Shown here one piece after another: positions 45,006-53,266 of a stretch of 64,000 nt of DNA. The notes below the pieces were generated by a model. The model worked only from the letters and a program-made list of their open reading frames with translations. It was not told the origin of the DNA and made no database searches. The stretch spans positions 434,001 to 498,000 of the forward strand of contig NZ_OESS01000001.1 in NCBI RefSeq assembly GCF_900240285.1. Direction: 5' to 3'. Position numbers and translations under genes: made by a program. Numbering within the stretch: the stretch's first letter is position 1; every line of letters starts with the position of its first letter. Origin of the DNA: Halobacillus sp. Marseille-P3879. GTDB lineage: Bacteria; Bacillota; Bacilli; Bacillales; Halobacillaceae.

Positions 45006-45404
45006 TTACGTTTCAGAGATATATTTTCCTTGTACAAAAACTAAAATCGTAAAGCTAATAAAGGCGAACAGCAATATTGTACCACCTACTATAAAGAAGA
45101 TTGTGTTAAAGACACCTAATCCTCCAAAAGGCTGTGTGAAGTAAAGCCACATGCCGACAGTTAAACCAAATACTCCGAAAAAAGAGCTCCAAACGTGAAA
45201 AGAAGCAAGCTTTGAAGTCTTTGGTATGGAGAAAACTTTATAAAAAATAGCAAACGAAAATAATGAGAGCCAACCTACTACTAGAATATGCGCGTGGACA
45301 GCGCTTAGTTGATAGCCGCCGCCTCCAGCCATATGTGAGCCCATAAAAGCTCCGATCAACGCGTAAATTGCTGAAACTCTGACAAAAAATCGAGTTCGAT
45401 CCAT
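45006..45404 (-). CDS. Small four-helix protein resembling cytochrome oxidase subunit I
   Basis: 132 aa from ATG 45404 (GGAGG ahead). Four hydrophobic segments (about residues 8-26, 33-55, 65-88, 96-125). The second contains LSAVHAHILVVGWLSLFSFAIFY, the histidine pattern that in subunit I binds low-spin heme. The rest of the oxidase is absent, so it cannot be a full enzyme; a heme-binding accessory or sensor is possible. Similar short genes occur in other Firmicutes (recalled). Confidence 0.7.
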   Translation of the reverse strand: MDRTRFFVRVSAIYALIGAFMGSHMAGGGGYQLSAVHAHILVVGWLSLFSFAIFYKVFSIPKTSKLASFHVWSSFFGVFGLTVGMWLYFTQPFGGLGVFNTIFFIVGGTILLFAFISFTILVFVQGKYISET

Positions 45405-45567
45405 CGAATGACCTCCGTAACAATTAGTTTCTTCCGTCATTATACAGAAAGTCCCCTTAAAAAAGTAATGATGTATGCAAAATGTCGGAAAAGGTTCATA
45501 TTTCCTGTTCGGTTGGAATGGTCATATTTTTACTATATGATAATGGAAAGAAGGAAGGGGAGAGACT

Positions 45568-46668
45568 ATGTTTAACAGATTGGAAAGGTTTTCTACATAC
45601 TTAAAGCATCACTCGATTGACGCGGCGTTTATTAATTCACCGGAAAATGTGTTTTACCTAACTGGATTTCTCACTGATCCTCATGAACGGTTATTAGGGC
45701 TGATGGTGTTTCCCGACTCTGACCCTCTTGTTGTTTTGCCTGGAATGGAAGCGGGCCAGCTTAAAGATTCAGGATGGGAATTTGAGGTCATTGGATACGC
45801 TGATCATGAAGATCCGTGGGATTTAATGAAAGCCAGCTTAAGAAGCAGAGGGATTTCCACAGTTGGGAGAGCAGGAATTGAGAAGCAAATCCTTACGTAT
45901 GGGCGTAGTGAATCTTTACTTCATTTATTTAAACAGCCGGAAGTCATTGATGTAGAAGGCGAGTTAAATGAAATGAGAGTGATAAAGGATGAACGTGAAA
46001 TAAGCATAATGCGTGAAGCTGCTGAACTGGCTGATTCTGGAGTAGAAGCTGGTATGCACGCTTTAAAAGAAGGGGTTACTGAAATGGAAGTGTTAGCTGA
46101 CATTGAATTTCAGCTGAAGAAAAAAGGTGTAGCTCAAATGTCTTTTTCTACAATGGTTTTATTTGGAGAAAAATCGGGACAGCCTCATGGGAATCCAGGG
46201 GAGAGGAAGCTCAAACGAGGAGATTTTGTTTTATTTGATCTTGGGGTGGTGTGGAAGGGCTATACGTCCGACATTACAAGAACATTTGCTTTTCAATCCA
46301 TATCAGATGATCAGCGAAAAATGTATGAAACTGTCCGCGAAGCATTGCAGGCTTCTCTGACTTTAAGCAAACCAGGAACTCGAATCGGCGATCTCGATCA
46401 GGCCGCTAGAGATGTAATTGAAGAAGCTGGTTATGGAGACCTTTTCCCTCACCGGATTGGGCATGGATTAGGCATCAATGTTCATGAATTTCCTTCGATG
46501 AGCCATTTAAACGATGGGGTTTTAAAAGAAGGGATGACTTATACCATTGAGCCGGGAATTTATGACCCGCAAGTCGGCGGTGTACGACTGGAAGAAGACG
46601 TGCTCGTGACAAAAACCGGTTATGAAACCCTCACCCAAACCCCGACTGAGTTAAAAATTATCGAATAA
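45568..46668 (+). CDS. M24-family aminopeptidase P / Xaa-Pro dipeptidase
   Basis: 366 aa. An N-terminal creatinase-like domain (about 1-130; ENVFYLTGF) is followed by the pita-bread catalytic domain: DLGVVWKGYTSDITRTF (two Asp ligands), HRIGHGLGINVHE (His), EGMTYTIEPGIY (Glu) and GVRLEEDVLVT (Glu). Cleaves X-Pro bonds with two metal ions. Similar to the YkvY/YqhT group. Ends in a strong terminator. Confidence 0.92.
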   Translation: MFNRLERFSTYLKHHSIDAAFINSPENVFYLTGFLTDPHERLLGLMVFPDSDPLVVLPGMEAGQLKDSGWEFEVIGYADHEDPWDLMKASLRSRGISTVGRAGIEKQILTYGRSESLLHLFKQPEVIDVEGELNEMRVIKDEREISIMREAAELADSGVEAGMHALKEGVTEMEVLADIEFQLKKKGVAQMSFSTMVLFGEKSGQPHGNPGERKLKRGDFVLFDLGVVWKGYTSDITRTFAFQSISDDQRKMYETVREALQASLTLSKPGTRIGDLDQAARDVIEEAGYGDLFPHRIGHGLGINVHEFPSMSHLNDGVLKEGMTYTIEPGIYDPQVGGVRLEEDVLVTKTGYETLTQTPTELKIIE

Positions 46669-46672
46669 GACA

Positions 46673-46705
46673 AACCTGCAGCCCAGTCGGCTGCAGGTTT
46701 TTTTA
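46673..46705 (+). terminator. Terminator after the M24 peptidase gene
   Basis: AACCTGCAGCC / GGCTGCAGGTT with a five-base loop, then seven T residues. Confidence 0.9.
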
Positions 46706-46736
46706 CCCATTTTTCAGTTTTTTTCTTTTTTTTCTT

Positions 46737-46777
46737 GGTACCGGGTACACATGAACAATATTTCTGTACCTGGTACC
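46737..46777. repeat. Inverted repeat with KpnI-like arms
   Basis: GGTACCGGGTACA (46737-46749) faces TGTACCTGGTACC (46765-46777): twelve of thirteen positions pair. Each arm is itself a partial repeat of GGTAC. It lies between the peptidase terminator and the lia promoter. Short GGTACC-type repeats occur in other Bacillus-group genomes (recalled); function unknown. Confidence 0.6.
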
Positions 46778-46806
46778 ACACAATTACACAATATACACAT
46801 GTAAGC

Positions 46807-46869
46807 CTCTGGTCTTAGTGAAAGATATATCTCTGGCTCATTATGGTTGGCAGGTTTTGTCGGTATGAT
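46807..46869 (+). promoter_or_regulatory. Probable lia promoter and LiaR-binding region
   Basis: TCTGGTCTTAGTGAAAGA near 46808 resembles the imperfect inverted box used by LiaR/VraR/CesR regulators, and TATGAT (about 46864-46869) would serve as -10. The match is loose. Since liaS and liaR are in the operon, autoregulation from here is expected. Confidence 0.35.
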
Positions 46870-46904
46870 GAAGGTAAGTTATTGAGAAGGAGGGAAACGT
46901 GAAG

Positions 46905-47258
46905 ATGAAGAAATTCTTGTTGTTTCTAGCTGGCCTTGTGGCGCTTGCTGTTTTACTTGCGAATCTGGGACCGATGATCCTGTTGGGAGTGAGTGTCTGG
47001 CTGCTTTATATTGTGTGTAAGCAGTTTATGAAGAGCGATTCCACAGCAGCAAAAATTGGCTGGATCATTGTCGGGCTAATTATATTAAGTGTAGCGGTTT
47101 CTAATATTTATGCTGTTATCGGTCTGGCTGCAGCTTATGGTATTTATTTAATCGCTAAAAACTGGACAAGCAGTAAAGGTGAGTCTGCGCCAGTAACGGC
47201 TTCGAATGATCCATTTACGAACTTCGAAAAACAATGGTCTGAATTACACAATTCTTAA
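46905..47258 (+). CDS. liaI: LiaI-like membrane protein (lmo0954 type)
   Basis: 117 aa from ATG 46905; GTG 46899 is an alternative, as AAGGAGG lies 5 or 11 bases before the two. Three or four short membrane helices (residues about 4-25, 27-42, 52-80) then a polar tail. It occupies the position of liaI before a PspA-like gene, and in Listeria the similar pair is lmo0954-lmo0955. LiaI anchors LiaH to the membrane. Sequence resemblance to B. subtilis LiaI is weak, so the symbol rests on context. Confidence 0.75.
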   Translation: MKKFLLFLAGLVALAVLLANLGPMILLGVSVWLLYIVCKQFMKSDSTAAKIGWIIVGLIILSVAVSNIYAVIGLAAAYGIYLIAKNWTSSKGESAPVTASNDPFTNFEKQWSELHNS

Positions 47259-47272
47259 AGGAGAGATCAACA

Positions 47273-47917
47273 ATGGCTAACTTATTTACACGTTTAAAAG
47301 ACACCATTTCTGCTGATTTTCATGATGCATTGGATCAAAAGGAGAAGAAAAATCCGATCGCAATGTTGAATCAGTATTTAAGGGAAAGTGAAAAAGAAAC
47401 AGAAAAAGTACGTAAGCTTGTCGAACGTCAGTATCGTTTAAAGGACGAATTTGCGAGGGAGTATCAGCGTGCAGAGGATATGGCCGGGAAAAGGAAACAT
47501 CAAGCTGAAATTGCACAAAATGCCGGCGAGGAGGCGATGGTGGAATTTGCTGTTAAAGAACAGCAGGAATATGAAGCCAGGGCTGAACGTCTAAAACAAT
47601 CCCGCTTAGAAGCTATGGAACAGCTGGAAGTACTGGAACAAAAGTATGAAGAAATGAAACACAAGTTGAAAGACATGCATCTTAAGCGCATGGATCTGAT
47701 GGGGAGAGAGAATATTGCAAGGGCTCATCATCGAATGAATCAGGTGATTGAAGATACAGCGGACAAGCCTTATTCAAGGTTTTCAGAAATGGACCGTTAT
47801 ATTGAAGATTTGGAATACAAAGTGAACAGCTCCTATTACCGAAATACGTTTGACAGTAAGGTGGCGCAGTTGGAGAAGGATATGAAGGATAAGGAGAATA
47901 TTCCAGCTCAATCATAA
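47273..47917 (+). CDS. liaH: LiaH, PspA/IM30-family phage-shock protein
   Basis: 214 aa, nearly all coiled coil (about residues 30-180) with the family opening LFTRLKDTISADFHDALDQKE and the charged repeats EYQRAEDMAGKRKHQAEI. Forms large rings on the inner membrane under cell-wall-antibiotic stress. 15 bp after the LiaI-like gene; a terminator-like hairpin follows, so it and its partner can be made in excess of liaFSR. Confidence 0.9.
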   Translation: MANLFTRLKDTISADFHDALDQKEKKNPIAMLNQYLRESEKETEKVRKLVERQYRLKDEFAREYQRAEDMAGKRKHQAEIAQNAGEEAMVEFAVKEQQEYEARAERLKQSRLEAMEQLEVLEQKYEEMKHKLKDMHLKRMDLMGRENIARAHHRMNQVIEDTADKPYSRFSEMDRYIEDLEYKVNSSYYRNTFDSKVAQLEKDMKDKENIPAQS

Positions 47918-47932
47918 TCATGATATGATAGG

Positions 47933-47957
47933 AGGCGCAGAGAACTGCGCCTTTTTA
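47933..47957 (+). terminator. Hairpin between liaH and liaF (probable attenuator)
   Basis: AGGCGCAG / CTGCGCCT with a four-base loop, then TTTTT. Lying inside one operon, it should let only part of transcription pass to liaFSR. Confidence 0.85.
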
Positions 47958-47993
47958 CATAATAAAAAAACCGGCTAAAAGGGGGGAATCGCT

Positions 47994-48710
47994 ATGCTGA
48001 AAAGAATGTCTACAGATACCGTTAACATTATACTGCTGATTGGAGCGGTTCTCCTCGTTATGGAAGTTGTTTTCTTCAATGGCGGGTTGATTTTTTCGGT
48101 GGCGTTCTCAAGCGTTCTTATTTATTTAGGGTGGAGAAGATACAACAGACTTTGGGCAAAGATTATCTTCTGGATTGGGGCTGCCAGCTTATTCATTACG
48201 GTGATTAATATGATGGCTGTTCGGTTTCTGATCGTTGCTGCTCTAGTTATGCTGATCCTCCATTATTACCGTTCCAAAGATGACCCTGCGCGTATCGAAC
48301 CTGTGGTTTTTGAGGATGTGGAACTCAACAGCAGCGAGCCGGTTCTCAAGCAGAAATTCTTTGGAAATGAAGCCACCCCCGATCGTGCGTATAAATGGTA
48401 TGACATTAATATCCATGGAGGGTTTGGAGAACGGATTGTGGATTTAAGCAATACGGTACTGCCGAATGATGAAGCTGTTATTTCCATCAGGCATTTTGTG
48501 GGCAGTCTCTATATTTATGTTCCTTACGAAGTGGAAGTCTCCGTTCAACACAGTGCAGTATTAGGACGGGCCACCATTTTTCAATATAGAAATACAAAGT
48601 TGATGAATCAGACGATTAGTTATCAAACACCGAATTATTCAACTCGTAAACCTCGAGTGAAAATTGTGACCTCAATTGGTTCTGGAAATATTGAGGTGAA
48701 GAGAATATGA
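47994..48710 (+). CDS. liaF: LiaF, inhibitor of the LiaSR two-component system
   Basis: 238 aa. Four membrane segments occupy residues about 10-95, and the cytoplasmic C-domain (about 130-238) has the LiaF/YvqF pattern WYDINIHGGFGERIVDLSNTVLPNDEAVISIRHFVGSLYIYVPYEVEVSV. LiaF holds LiaS inactive without stress. AAGGGGGGAA precedes the ATG; its stop overlaps the liaS start. Confidence 0.92.
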   Translation: MLKRMSTDTVNIILLIGAVLLVMEVVFFNGGLIFSVAFSSVLIYLGWRRYNRLWAKIIFWIGAASLFITVINMMAVRFLIVAALVMLILHYYRSKDDPARIEPVVFEDVELNSSEPVLKQKFFGNEATPDRAYKWYDINIHGGFGERIVDLSNTVLPNDEAVISIRHFVGSLYIYVPYEVEVSVQHSAVLGRATIFQYRNTKLMNQTISYQTPNYSTRKPRVKIVTSIGSGNIEVKRI

Positions 48711-49750
48711 GCACGTGGAAAAGACAGCTGACCATAAGTGTGCTTATGTGTGTAATATTAGCTTGTGTGATTTTGAGTATGACATTGATCGCATTTCCAC
48801 TGCAAAACTGGGGCGAACTGTGGACAACGAAGGTGATTGATCTGCCTTATGTCGTGTTTGTCTTTCTACTCGCTGTATCGATAGGCTTGTTTATTGGCGG
48901 AGGTCAGGCTTGGTTTACACGGCGGAAAATGAATTATATTGAGCATCAGCTGGAAGAGATTTCAAAAGGTCAATCGTTACTATATGAATTTGAACAGCAT
49001 AAAGAGCTTTCTATTATTGAAGAAAAAATGAAGAAAATCGAGGATAAATTTTCATCTCAGGCAGAAATGGCTCAGCGCCTTGCTTCGGAACGCGCTCAGG
49101 AAAGAGAGAAGAGCCTGCAGGAAGTCGTTATTCAAGAAAGAAACCGATTAGCGAGAGAGCTGCATGATTCAGTTAGTCAGCAGCTTTTCGCAGCGTCTAT
49201 GCTCATGTCTGCGGTCAATGAAAACCGTTCATTGGAAGAAGAAGCCGAGCTTAAACAGCAGCTGGCTATGGTCGAAAATATGATTCATCAATCTCAGCTC
49301 GAAATGAGAGCACTTCTGCTTCATTTACGACCTGTAGCATTAAAAGGAAAATCGTTATCAGAAGGGTCGGAAGAACTGCTGGCCGAGCTTACGCAAAAGG
49401 TACCTATGAAAGTGGATTGGACAGTGGAGCCGCTTTCTCTTGATAAGGGAATTGAAGATCAATTGTTCCGAATTCTTCAAGAAGCTGTATCCAACACCCT
49501 TCGCCACGCCAAAGCAGATGCTCTCCATGTTATGCTGATCGAACGAGATCTTCATATTATACTTCGCGTGGTGGATGACGGTGTAGGTTTCGACATCGAA
49601 GATTCCAAAACGAGTTCGTATGGATTGCAGAACATGAAGGAAAGAGCGATTGAAATTGGAGGTACACTCAAAGTAATAAGTCTCGAGGGTGAGGGTACGA
49701 GACTTGAGGTGAAGGTTCCTATTTTAACTAAAGGAGAGGAAATAAATTGA
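48707..49750 (+). CDS. liaS: LiaS, envelope-stress sensor histidine kinase
   Basis: 347 aa. Two membrane helices (about residues 9-30, 43-65) with little outside, a HAMP-like helix, then the HPK7 phospho-acceptor region ERNRLARELHDSVSQQLFAASML (His about 148) and an HATPase domain (LFRILQEAVSNTLRHAKADAL, DDGVGFD). An intramembrane-sensing kinase. ATG overlaps liaF (ATGA) and its TGA overlaps liaR. Confidence 0.94.
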   Translation: MSTWKRQLTISVLMCVILACVILSMTLIAFPLQNWGELWTTKVIDLPYVVFVFLLAVSIGLFIGGGQAWFTRRKMNYIEHQLEEISKGQSLLYEFEQHKELSIIEEKMKKIEDKFSSQAEMAQRLASERAQEREKSLQEVVIQERNRLARELHDSVSQQLFAASMLMSAVNENRSLEEEAELKQQLAMVENMIHQSQLEMRALLLHLRPVALKGKSLSEGSEELLAELTQKVPMKVDWTVEPLSLDKGIEDQLFRILQEAVSNTLRHAKADALHVMLIERDLHIILRVVDDGVGFDIEDSKTSSYGLQNMKERAIEIGGTLKVISLEGEGTRLEVKVPILTKGEEIN

Positions 49751-50379
49751 TCAAAGTACTTTTTGCTGATGATCATGAAATGGTGCGGATTGGCGTATCT
49801 GCTTATCTTTCGTCTCAGGACGATATCGATGTCATCGCAGAGGCTGATGATGGGGCAGAAGCGGTTGAATTAGCATTAAAACACCGACCGGACATCATAT
49901 TAATGGATCTCGTTATGAAAGAAATGGATGGAATAGAAGCTACCAAGCAGATTGTTGAGCAGTGGGATGAAGCAAAGATTATCATTGTGACAAGTTTTCT
50001 TGATGATGAAAAGGTATATCCTGCTCTTGAAGCCGGAGCCACGAGTTATATGCTGAAAACGTCGAAAGCTGAAGAAATTGCAAAAGCCATTCGTGAAACC
50101 TATAAAGGGCAGTCGATTCTGGAACCGGAAGTAACAGGTAAGATCATGAATAAAATGCGCACACCTCAAAACACCCCCCTTCACGAACAGTTGACAGCCC
50201 GGGAAAAAGAAATTTTAATGCTAATGGCAGAGGGGAAAACGAATCAGGAAATCTCGAACGAACTATACATTGCGCTTAAAACCGTAAAAGTTCACGTAAG
50301 CAATGTTTTAGGAAAGTTAGATGTCCAGGATCGTACTCAGGCAGTTATATATGCTTTCAAACATGATTTAATTGAATAA
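49747..50379 (+). CDS. liaR: LiaR, NarL-family response regulator
   Basis: 210 aa from TTG 49747 (TTGA overlap with liaS; AAAGGAGAGG ahead). Receiver domain with DDHEMVRIG and phospho-Asp in IILMDLVMKEMDG (about 54), then a LuxR-type HTH, LTAREKEILMLMAEGKTNQEISNEL. Activates the lia operon. Last gene of liaIHFSR. Confidence 0.94.
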   Translation: MIKVLFADDHEMVRIGVSAYLSSQDDIDVIAEADDGAEAVELALKHRPDIILMDLVMKEMDGIEATKQIVEQWDEAKIIIVTSFLDDEKVYPALEAGATSYMLKTSKAEEIAKAIRETYKGQSILEPEVTGKIMNKMRTPQNTPLHEQLTAREKEILMLMAEGKTNQEISNELYIALKTVKVHVSNVLGKLDVQDRTQAVIYAFKHDLIE

Positions 50380-50582
50380 GGAAATCATGGCTGGATGCTT
50401 TCCGGGAGTGAAGAAGTCATTCGCCATTCGAGTGAAACCTAAATCAGCCTGCAAAAATATAAAAAGTGGTCTCCGTTATGCTTCATTCACGAATACCATT
50501 TTCTTGGAATCTAAACTATTTATGTACTACTGCCTAATCACAAGGATACCCCTGACGGTTATAAGTATTCTTTATAAAAAAT
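50380..50582. other. Leader-less gap after liaR
   Basis: No gene supported. Open frames here lack ribosome sites and run into the following terminator. AT-rich; nothing else recognised. Confidence 0.5.
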
Positions 50583-50584
50583 CA

Positions 50585-50632
50585 AGTGGCCCCCGCCAGC
50601 AAGAACCTTGTGTGCGGGGGCCACTCTTATTT
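50585..50632. terminator. Long GC-rich bidirectional terminator
   Basis: AGTGGCCCCCGC (50585-50596) / GCGGGGGCCACT (50614-50625), perfect twelve-base arms, T-rich on both sides. Closes the lia operon rightward and the small membrane-peptide gene leftward. Confidence 0.88.
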
Positions 50633-50658
50633 TTGTTTACCAGGTTATTGTCTCATCT

Positions 50659-50739
50659 TTATTTTTCCAACATGACAAACAGCAGGCCCAAAAACAGCAC
50701 AATGTAGAATATTACCAGCTTCAAATAAAGTTTACGCAT
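50659..50739 (-). CDS. 26-aa single-helix membrane peptide
   Basis: Below usual calling limits. ATG 50739 has AGAAGGTG six bases ahead; the product is MRKLYLKLVIFYIVLFLGLL and then FVMLEK: a basic start, an unbroken hydrophobic core (residues 8-23) and a polar end. It is followed 30 bp later by a terminator with T-run in the right direction. That layout (ribosome site, helix, terminator) supports a true small gene. No family recognised; possible partner of a larger membrane complex or stress response. Confidence 0.6.
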   Translation of the reverse strand: MRKLYLKLVIFYIVLFLGLLFVMLEK

Positions 50740-50866
50740 GCACTCACCTTCTCTAAGATGCTTCGGGACATAAACCTACTTCATCCTATGTTGGAAAAGG
50801 TTGTTCGATGAATCGAGCGCTTGTTTTCTTTAATTTAGGGAATAACAATAAGGAGAGGTGATAGCT

Positions 50867-51568
50867 ATGAATTGGGATAACCCCTTATCTAATAAACTCT
50901 GCTGGTCTGGTGAAATAAAACAGAAAGCAGAAAAGGAAATATTAGCAGAAACCTTAAGCAATAAAGCTTCAAACGGCGATGTCATTGGGGCAGGTTCAGG
51001 ATCTACTTCCCTTTTGGCGCTTGCTGCCATTGGCCGTCGGGTGAAAAATGAGTCTCTCAAAGTGGCTGCGATTCCTACTTCCCGAGAAGCTGAATTAAAT
51101 TGCCGCTATTATGGACTTCGAGTGACCTCCCTTTTATCAGCTCGGCCTGATTGGGGATTTGATGGTGCAGATGAAGTGGATCCACAGCACAATTTGATAA
51201 AAGGGCGTGGGGGAGCGCTGTTTATGGAGAAGCTGGTGATGGCAAGCTCTCCAAAGACTTACATTTTAGCAGATGAACATAAGCTCGTAAGAAACCTGGG
51301 TGAAAAACATGCTGTACCGGTAGAAATTGACCCAAGAGCCCTTCATCTTGCAGAGACAAGGTTACAACAGGAATTTAACACAACAGCTTCTTCGTTAAGA
51401 ATGGCGGAATCAAAAGACGGTCCAGTCATTACAGAAGCGGGAAATTTTATACTTGACGTTACCTTTAAAAACATTACTCACTCCATGGAAAAGGAGATAA
51501 AAGGGATTCCAGGAGTCATAGAAACAGGATTGTTCTTTGGTTATTCTGTGGAAATTTTAACTTCGTAA
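50867..51568 (+). CDS. rpiA: Ribose-5-phosphate isomerase A
   Basis: 233 aa from ATG 50867 (AGGAGAGGTG ahead). Phosphate loop IGAGSGST, DWGFDGADEVD with the catalytic aspartates, KGRGGALFMEKL with the catalytic lysine and glutamate-type residues, VPVEIDP. Interconverts ribose-5-phosphate and ribulose-5-phosphate. The opening residues are unlike the usual MDxKxxAA start. Single gene. Confidence 0.9.
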   Translation: MNWDNPLSNKLCWSGEIKQKAEKEILAETLSNKASNGDVIGAGSGSTSLLALAAIGRRVKNESLKVAAIPTSREAELNCRYYGLRVTSLLSARPDWGFDGADEVDPQHNLIKGRGGALFMEKLVMASSPKTYILADEHKLVRNLGEKHAVPVEIDPRALHLAETRLQQEFNTTASSLRMAESKDGPVITEAGNFILDVTFKNITHSMEKEIKGIPGVIETGLFFGYSVEILTS

Positions 51569-51652
51569 GCCCATTTATTCAATAATCATTGGTATGTTTT
51601 CATACTTTTTCTATAATAGTAATATATCCTTCCATCACAAAGGGGAATCACT

Positions 51653-53179
51653 ATGGGACTTCCAGCAAGCCTGACGTACCACGATGAACGTTACCCGTAT
51701 ATTATTCTTACTCCAATTGGGAAGAAAAATAAGCAAATCCGTTCGATTGGCCACAAATTTGAAAGGGGTATTCTTTCAAGAGTAAACGAGGCCATTTCTG
51801 AGTATGTGGCTGAACAAAACATTAATATTAAACAGATTCAATCATTTCTAAATATAGAAGGGGAGGCTGTACTGCCAGTTTCATTCTTAAAGGATGATAC
51901 GCTCCATCCTCATTTGTTAAAGCCGGAATTCTTCCTGTGGAAAAAGCATTCCGCTGAACACGGTTTACCTATTAAGGCAGAGTATAGATATGAAACCGAC
52001 TTTACGAGGCTGTCTGCTGAGCAGCTGGACCGCCATATTCGTCAAGTCATTGATGACTATATGTTTGTAGCTGCTGTTAGTTTACAATCAAGGGGAGAAT
52101 GGCTGAATAAAATTATAAACAGCTTTCATAAACATCCGATTGTGGCACTGATGCATGAAAAGAAAGAGACGATATCTTCGATTGAGACAATGAATCAGTC
52201 GGCTTTACTTTCATTATTGAAATATCCAGAAGACGTCGCTTCCTGGCGCAATCGTGCAGATATTGTGATGCGGCCTTTCAGGATGCTTCCTGAACAATGG
52301 ACGATGGATAAAAGCAGCTGTTGTCCGCATGAAAAAGATCTTTATTTTATCTCCAACCAATCGATGATCCACTGTGTGTGTGACGCGTGTGATTTTAGGG
52401 TTTTCTACTTTACTTCAGGGGAAGAGATTCTTTTAGAGGAACAGTTCGATCCGGCATTGGCTCGAAAGCGTGTAGACACCCTCCACCGTAAATTTAACAA
52501 AGTAGCTGATCAAAACACGGAATTACTGCATCAAATACGCCAGCTTTCTTTTCTTAAAGAACGATTTCAGCCTTTTGTTCCTAAATTTGAAGAGGCATTG
52601 CAGCTGGCAGGACAGATTGAACGATATCAGGTTGACGAGCCATTGGTAGAGTCGTACCCTCTTCTGGTTATGTATAAAAAATTGTCCGACTCTAGATTAC
52701 CAATCGGTTCATTTGAATCCAACCTTATTTGGCTTTCCAACGTAGAGCTGGCTGAGGTAGCCATGGTCAAAAGAGTTGATGGATGGCTGAAGACCCTTCC
52801 GGATGACATTGATCATGCTTTAAATCAGTTGATACAGCAGTTAAAGGAACTGCTGAAAGAAGTGACTTATCAGGATGATGATATTATTATCACCATTAAA
52901 GGAAGGTCATTGGATTATCATTCTGTGCAGCATGTGCTGGACCTTATCCATTACTATGGAACAGACTATCCGGCACACACACTGGTCCAGGTTCTGGCAG
53001 GTAAGTCTACAAACAAACTGCGCAGACTTAAGCTTCATGAGACGAGATGGTTTGGGCTGCTGGAGGAGTGGCCGGAAAAACACATTCAGCGATTATTTAA
53101 TCAACTTGAGAAAAAAGGATGGCTTATGAAACAGCAAAAAGGATATTCCATTAGTCAATTTGCAGAAGAAGTCATGTAA
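51653..53179 (+). CDS. RQC-domain DNA-binding protein (RQC-minor-1-like), otherwise unknown
   Basis: 508 aa. The last 95 residues (HTLVQVLAGKSTNKLRRLKL through FNQLEKKGWLMKQQKGYSIS) form a winged-helix RQC domain like that closing RecQ helicases, but there are no helicase motifs. The middle has a possible zinc site: CCPHEKD, then CVCDACDF. A coiled stretch lies near residues 275-310. I recall NCBI families named RQC-minor for such proteins; unverified. Single gene with terminator-like GAGCTTTTAAAACGAGCTC after the stop. Probably binds structured DNA. Confidence 0.65.
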   Translation: MGLPASLTYHDERYPYIILTPIGKKNKQIRSIGHKFERGILSRVNEAISEYVAEQNINIKQIQSFLNIEGEAVLPVSFLKDDTLHPHLLKPEFFLWKKHSAEHGLPIKAEYRYETDFTRLSAEQLDRHIRQVIDDYMFVAAVSLQSRGEWLNKIINSFHKHPIVALMHEKKETISSIETMNQSALLSLLKYPEDVASWRNRADIVMRPFRMLPEQWTMDKSSCCPHEKDLYFISNQSMIHCVCDACDFRVFYFTSGEEILLEEQFDPALARKRVDTLHRKFNKVADQNTELLHQIRQLSFLKERFQPFVPKFEEALQLAGQIERYQVDEPLVESYPLLVMYKKLSDSRLPIGSFESNLIWLSNVELAEVAMVKRVDGWLKTLPDDIDHALNQLIQQLKELLKEVTYQDDDIIITIKGRSLDYHSVQHVLDLIHYYGTDYPAHTLVQVLAGKSTNKLRRLKLHETRWFGLLEEWPEKHIQRLFNQLEKKGWLMKQQKGYSISQFAEEVM

Positions 53180-53266
53180 GAAAAAGATTATTTCCTTCAG
53201 AGCTTTTAAAACGAGCTCTGTCTTACATAGAGATAGACTATGAGTATAATCAAGGAGGACTTCATA

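Noticed and set aside
50372-50811. Open frames of 67-111 codons after liaR on the plus strand
   Set aside because: They run through the GC-rich terminator hairpin and lack start signals.
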